The translations under genes and the position numbers were made by a program. A DNA stretch of 9,077 bases from Myxococcaceae bacterium (GTDB taxonomy: Bacteria; Myxococcota; Myxococcia; Myxococcales; Myxococcaceae), in contig JAGSPQ010000068.1 of assembly GCA_018262385.1 (NCBI GenBank), positions 1 through 9,077 of the forward strand, given 5' to 3'. The notes beneath the pieces were generated by a model, which saw only the letters and a program-made list of their open reading frames with translations, was not told where the DNA came from and did no database searches. How positions within the stretch are numbered: the stretch's first letter is position 1; every line of letters begins with the position of its first letter. Of this stretch, positions 7,294-9,077 are shown one piece after another.

Positions 7294-7645
7294 GACTCCG
7301 AGCGTAGGCGACCCAGCCGATCGCCGGGGCGCGCTACGGGCCCGGCTCGTCGAACTGCCCGACCGGGCGGACCACGTAGCATGGGGGCCCTTCGCCGAAG
7401 CCGAGGCTGCCCGCCGCCGGCGCCGGCCGTTTCGAGGTCGCGTCAGGCGCCTCGTTCAGGGCACAATGGTGGGCCGCGCTTTTCGGGGAGAGAACCGACC
7501 AACTTGAGGCCGCTGTCTTCAGCGCTGGTGATCTTCCTGCTCGCCAGTCCTGCCGCTGCGGCGCCGGCCCCAGGCGCGGAAGGTCAGCAGCGCCGCCTCG
7601 CGCGCAGTGGCCGCTTGTCCGTAACGCTTTGCTGGGGGATCGATC
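7294..7645. other. Divergent intergenic region between the minus operon and the Cys-rich gene
   Basis: These 352 bases separate the GTG at 7293 (minus) from the ATG at 7646 (plus), so both promoters should lie here. I find no convincing -35/-10 pair and no sigma-54 match. A plus-strand frame from TTG 7504 to 7659 encodes a signal-peptide-like start (MRPLSSALVIFLLASPAAA) and overlaps the next gene by 14 bases. GGGGAG lies 13 bases upstream of it, and its third-position G/C content is lower than in neighbouring genes. It could be a short leader ORF or chance. The segment 7334-7462 read on the minus strand has coding-like third positions but no usable start. Confidence 0.5.
7634..7639 (+). promoter_or_regulatory. 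Ribosome binding site for the Cys-rich gene
   Basis: GGGGGA ends six bases before the ATG at 7646. Together with the signal peptide that follows, it fixes the start of a long frame that has no stop inside the window. Confidence 0.75.
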
Positions 7646-9077
7646 ATGAGCTGTCGTGAGAGCGTCGGTTGGGCGGCGGCGGTGGTATCGATCGTCCTGG
7701 TGTCGGCGACGGCGGAGGCGGCGTGCCCCTCTACCCACCCGGTGCAGGTCACCGCGACGCTGTGCTGCGCCCGCGAGTTTCCGGTGCTGTGCAGTGACCA
7801 GGCCCACTGCGCGAAGACACAGCAGCAGTGCGCCTGCCTGACGCGGGGCGAAGACATCTGCGGCAGTGGCTGCATGCCCAAAGGGTCCGTCTGCTGCCCC
7901 GGCGGCAGCTTCTGCAAGTCGGGTGAGCAGTGCGGCTGCAACGGCTGCCTGCCCGCCGGATCGGTCTGCTGTGGAAACGGCAAGGTCTGCCCGAGCGGGA
8001 AGGAGTGCGGGTGCAACGGCTGTGTCGACCCGGGCTCGGTGTGCTGCGCGGACGGAACCGTCTGTGGAGCCGGCAAGCAGTGCAACTGCGGCGGCTGTGT
8101 GGATCCCGGCTCGGTCTGCTGCGGCTCGGGGGTGTGCGGAAGCCAGACCGTCTGCTGCACCGATCGCTGCATCCCCGGCGGCACCACCTGCTGCGGCGGC
8201 GGCAACTACTGCCCCTCGACCAGCAGCTGCGTGGGAACCACTCAGTGCCAGTCGAACAGCGGCACCGCCAACGGCACCTTCTGCCCGGCCGGGTTTCCGA
8301 TCAACTGCCTCACCGGCTTCTGCTGTCCCACCGGGACGACCTGCGTGGCGGGCGACAAGTGCGCGTACCCCCAGCCGCCGACGGTCTCGACGGTGACTCC
8401 CAAGCCGCCGCCGGCCTCCACTCCGCCGGGCACCCAGCTTCCGCCGGGAACCTCGAGCGGCGGGGCCAGCGGGGATCTGAAGTGGGGTTGCTCGTCCAGC
8501 CCCGGGGCAGGCGCGCTGTGGTTGCTCGCGCTGGGGTGGGTGGCGGTTCGCGGTCGGCGACGGCTCGCGGCGTCCCTGCTGCTGGCGCTGCTGTTGAGCC
8601 CGGCGCTGGTGCGGGCGCAGCCGAAGAGCGCGTGTGCCGACGGCAAGGTGACCAACCTCGACACCGCCGGACACTGTTGCTGGGAAGGGCAGGTCTGGTC
8701 GCGCTCGCGAAGCGTCTGTCTCGGAGTCCCGGTCAAGTGCCCGGCAGGGATGCGCGCCGAGGGCGAGGCGTGCGTCACCGTCTGCCCCCAGGGGCAGAGC
8801 GTCAGCGCCGACACCGGCGGGCACTGTTGCTGGCCGGCCCAGGTGTGGTCGAACTCGCGGCAGACCTGCGTCGGAATTCCCCAGTGCCCCTCGGGGCTGC
8901 GGGCGGAGGCTGAGCAGTGCGTGGTCAGCTGCCCCGCCGGCCAGAGGGTCAGCGCCGACACCGCCGGGCACTGCTGCTGGCCGAATCAGGTCTGGTCGCA
9001 AGGACGAACGGCGTGCATCGGGATTCCCGCCTGCCCGACCGGGCTCGTCGCCTCGGGGGAGGGCTGCATGTCGCAAG
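7646..9077 (+). CDS. Partial Cys-rich secreted repeat protein with an internal MYXO-CTERM-like signal and second signal peptide
   Basis: 477 codons are visible with no stop before the right edge. Residues 1-25 are a signal peptide (core AAAVVSIVLVSATAEA). Residues 26-240 contain about 44 Cys and include four 25-residue repeats of the type GCVDPGSVCC-G-VC-G-CNC from residue 75, looser Cys motifs following. Residues 241-279 are a Pro/Ser/Thr-rich stalk. Residues 281-306 (GCSSSPGAGALWLLALGW, then RGRRR) match the MYXO-CTERM pattern, which normally ends a protein. Here the frame runs on through LAASLLLALLLSPALVRA (307-324), a good type I signal peptide, into repeats of about 49-50 residues with GHCCW, QVWS and CPxGL motifs, of which three are visible. 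The Cys density suggests disulfide-stabilised extracellular modules. Known MYXO-CTERM proteins are cleaved and lipid-anchored at the cell surface; that fate is inferred here. It could be a polyprotein, a gene fusion or a protein with a two-helix membrane hairpin. Confidence 0.85.
   Translation, partial: MSCRESVGWAAAVVSIVLVSATAEAACPSTHPVQVTATLCCAREFPVLCSDQAHCAKTQQQCACLTRGEDICGSGCMPKGSVCCPGGSFCKSGEQCGCNGCLPAGSVCCGNGKVCPSGKECGCNGCVDPGSVCCADGTVCGAGKQCNCGGCVDPGSVCCGSGVCGSQTVCCTDRCIPGGTTCCGGGNYCPSTSSCVGTTQCQSNSGTANGTFCPAGFPINCLTGFCCPTGTTCVAGDKCAYPQPPTVSTVTPKPPPASTPPGTQLPPGTSSGGASGDLKWGCSSSPGAGALWLLALGWVAVRGRRRLAASLLLALLLSPALVRAQPKSACADGKVTNLDTAGHCCWEGQVWSRSRSVCLGVPVKCPAGMRAEGEACVTVCPQGQSVSADTGGHCCWPAQVWSNSRQTCVGIPQCPSGLRAEAEQCVVSCPAGQRVSADTAGHCCWPNQVWSQGRTACIGIPACPTGLVASGEGCMSQ
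7868..8164 (+). repeat. Four tandem 75-bp Cys-rich coding repeats
   Basis: Units begin at the Gly-Cys codons at 7868, 7943, 8018 and 8093, with an exact 75-base period; the last is 72 bases. The shared pattern is GC-xxxGSVCC-xxG-x-C-xxGx-x-C-xC-x. A degenerate fifth unit starts at 8165 (RCIPGGTTCC). The six to seven Cys per unit suggest small disulfide knots, loosely granulin-like in spacing but not a match I would name. Confidence 0.85.
8489..8617 (+). other. Internal MYXO-CTERM-like sorting signal joined to a signal-peptide-like segment
   Basis: Cys282 (codon at 8489) is followed by SSSPGAG, a hydrophobic run ending near residue 301, and RGRRR at 302-306. Directly after comes LAASLLLALLLSP and a cleavage-like ALVRA before Q325 (codon at 8618). 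An in-frame GTG at 8540 would open a standard signal peptide (AVRGRRRLAASLLLALLLSP), with GGGG at 8534-8537 only two bases upstream. If both spans insert in the membrane, the Arg cluster is cytoplasmic and both Cys-rich parts are outside. Confidence 0.75.
8633..9077 (+). repeat. Tandem 147-150-bp GHCCW coding repeats, running off the window
   Basis: Three units begin at Cys codons 8633, 8783 and 8930 (spacing 150 and 147 bases). The common pattern is C-xxGxxV-xx-DTAGHCCW-xxQVWS-xxR-xxC-xGIP-xCPxGL-xAxxEx-CV, with six Cys per unit. The third unit reaches the right edge, so more copies may follow. Confidence 0.88.

Noticed and set aside
7504..7532. TTGAGG and GGTGAT as a sigma-70 promoter for the Cys-rich gene
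   Set aside because: The -10 element matches at only three of six positions; such pairs occur by chance in this composition.
7930..8913. 327-residue plus-strand frame within the Cys-rich gene
   Set aside because: It is out of frame with the repeat-bearing ORF, is Arg/Leu-rich, and has no signal or periodic motif of its own.
7334..9076. 580-residue minus-strand frame opposite the Cys-rich gene
   Set aside because: Composition is the Ala/Arg/Pro mirror of the Cys repeats. Its tail at 7334-7462 has coding-like third positions, but no in-frame start lies nearby and it overlaps a better supported gene.

Overview
The window looks like chromosomal DNA from a high-GC myxobacterium (Myxococcota, probably suborder Cystobacterineae). 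The basis is a strong G/C bias at third codon positions, several large exported proteins of low annotation value, a Gly/Ala/Thr repeat linker, a MYXO-CTERM-like sorting signal (Cys, hydrophobic stretch, Arg cluster) and a good candidate sigma-54 promoter. The genus is inferred, not proven. There are no rRNA or tRNA genes, CRISPR arrays, transposases or phage genes that I can see.

Layout. (1) Positions 2-2863, plus strand: the 3' part of a large surface protein. A Gly-rich linker is followed by about five tandem beta-sandwich modules and a C-terminal DUF3494 (ice-binding-like adhesin) domain. (2) Positions 2864-3054: a convergent intergenic stretch with an excellent intrinsic terminator for the minus-strand gene. 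(3) Positions 3055-3423, minus strand: a small secreted Thr/Lys-rich protein, with a candidate sigma-54 promoter just upstream. (4) Positions 3770-5332 and 5407-7293, minus strand: two exported proteins of unknown function, probably an operon read from the 7293 side. The upstream gene has a beta-rich N-terminus, a helical-repeat middle and a small beta C-terminus. The downstream gene ends in two Tudor/Agenet-like domains. (5) Positions 7294-7645: a divergent intergenic region. (6) From 7646 off the right edge, plus strand: a very Cys-rich secreted protein without a stop codon in the window.

All five genes start with, or can be inferred to have, an export signal, so the segment is devoted to envelope or extracellular proteins. 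Nothing ties them to one known pathway.

The most unusual object is the Cys-rich ORF at the right end. One uninterrupted frame encodes a signal peptide, a 25-residue Cys repeat array, a Pro-rich stalk, a complete MYXO-CTERM-like sorting signal and then directly a second signal-peptide-like segment, followed by a second, different Cys repeat array (GHCCW type). It reads like two secreted proteins joined into a polyprotein, or a fused gene with a double-membrane-span hairpin in the middle.
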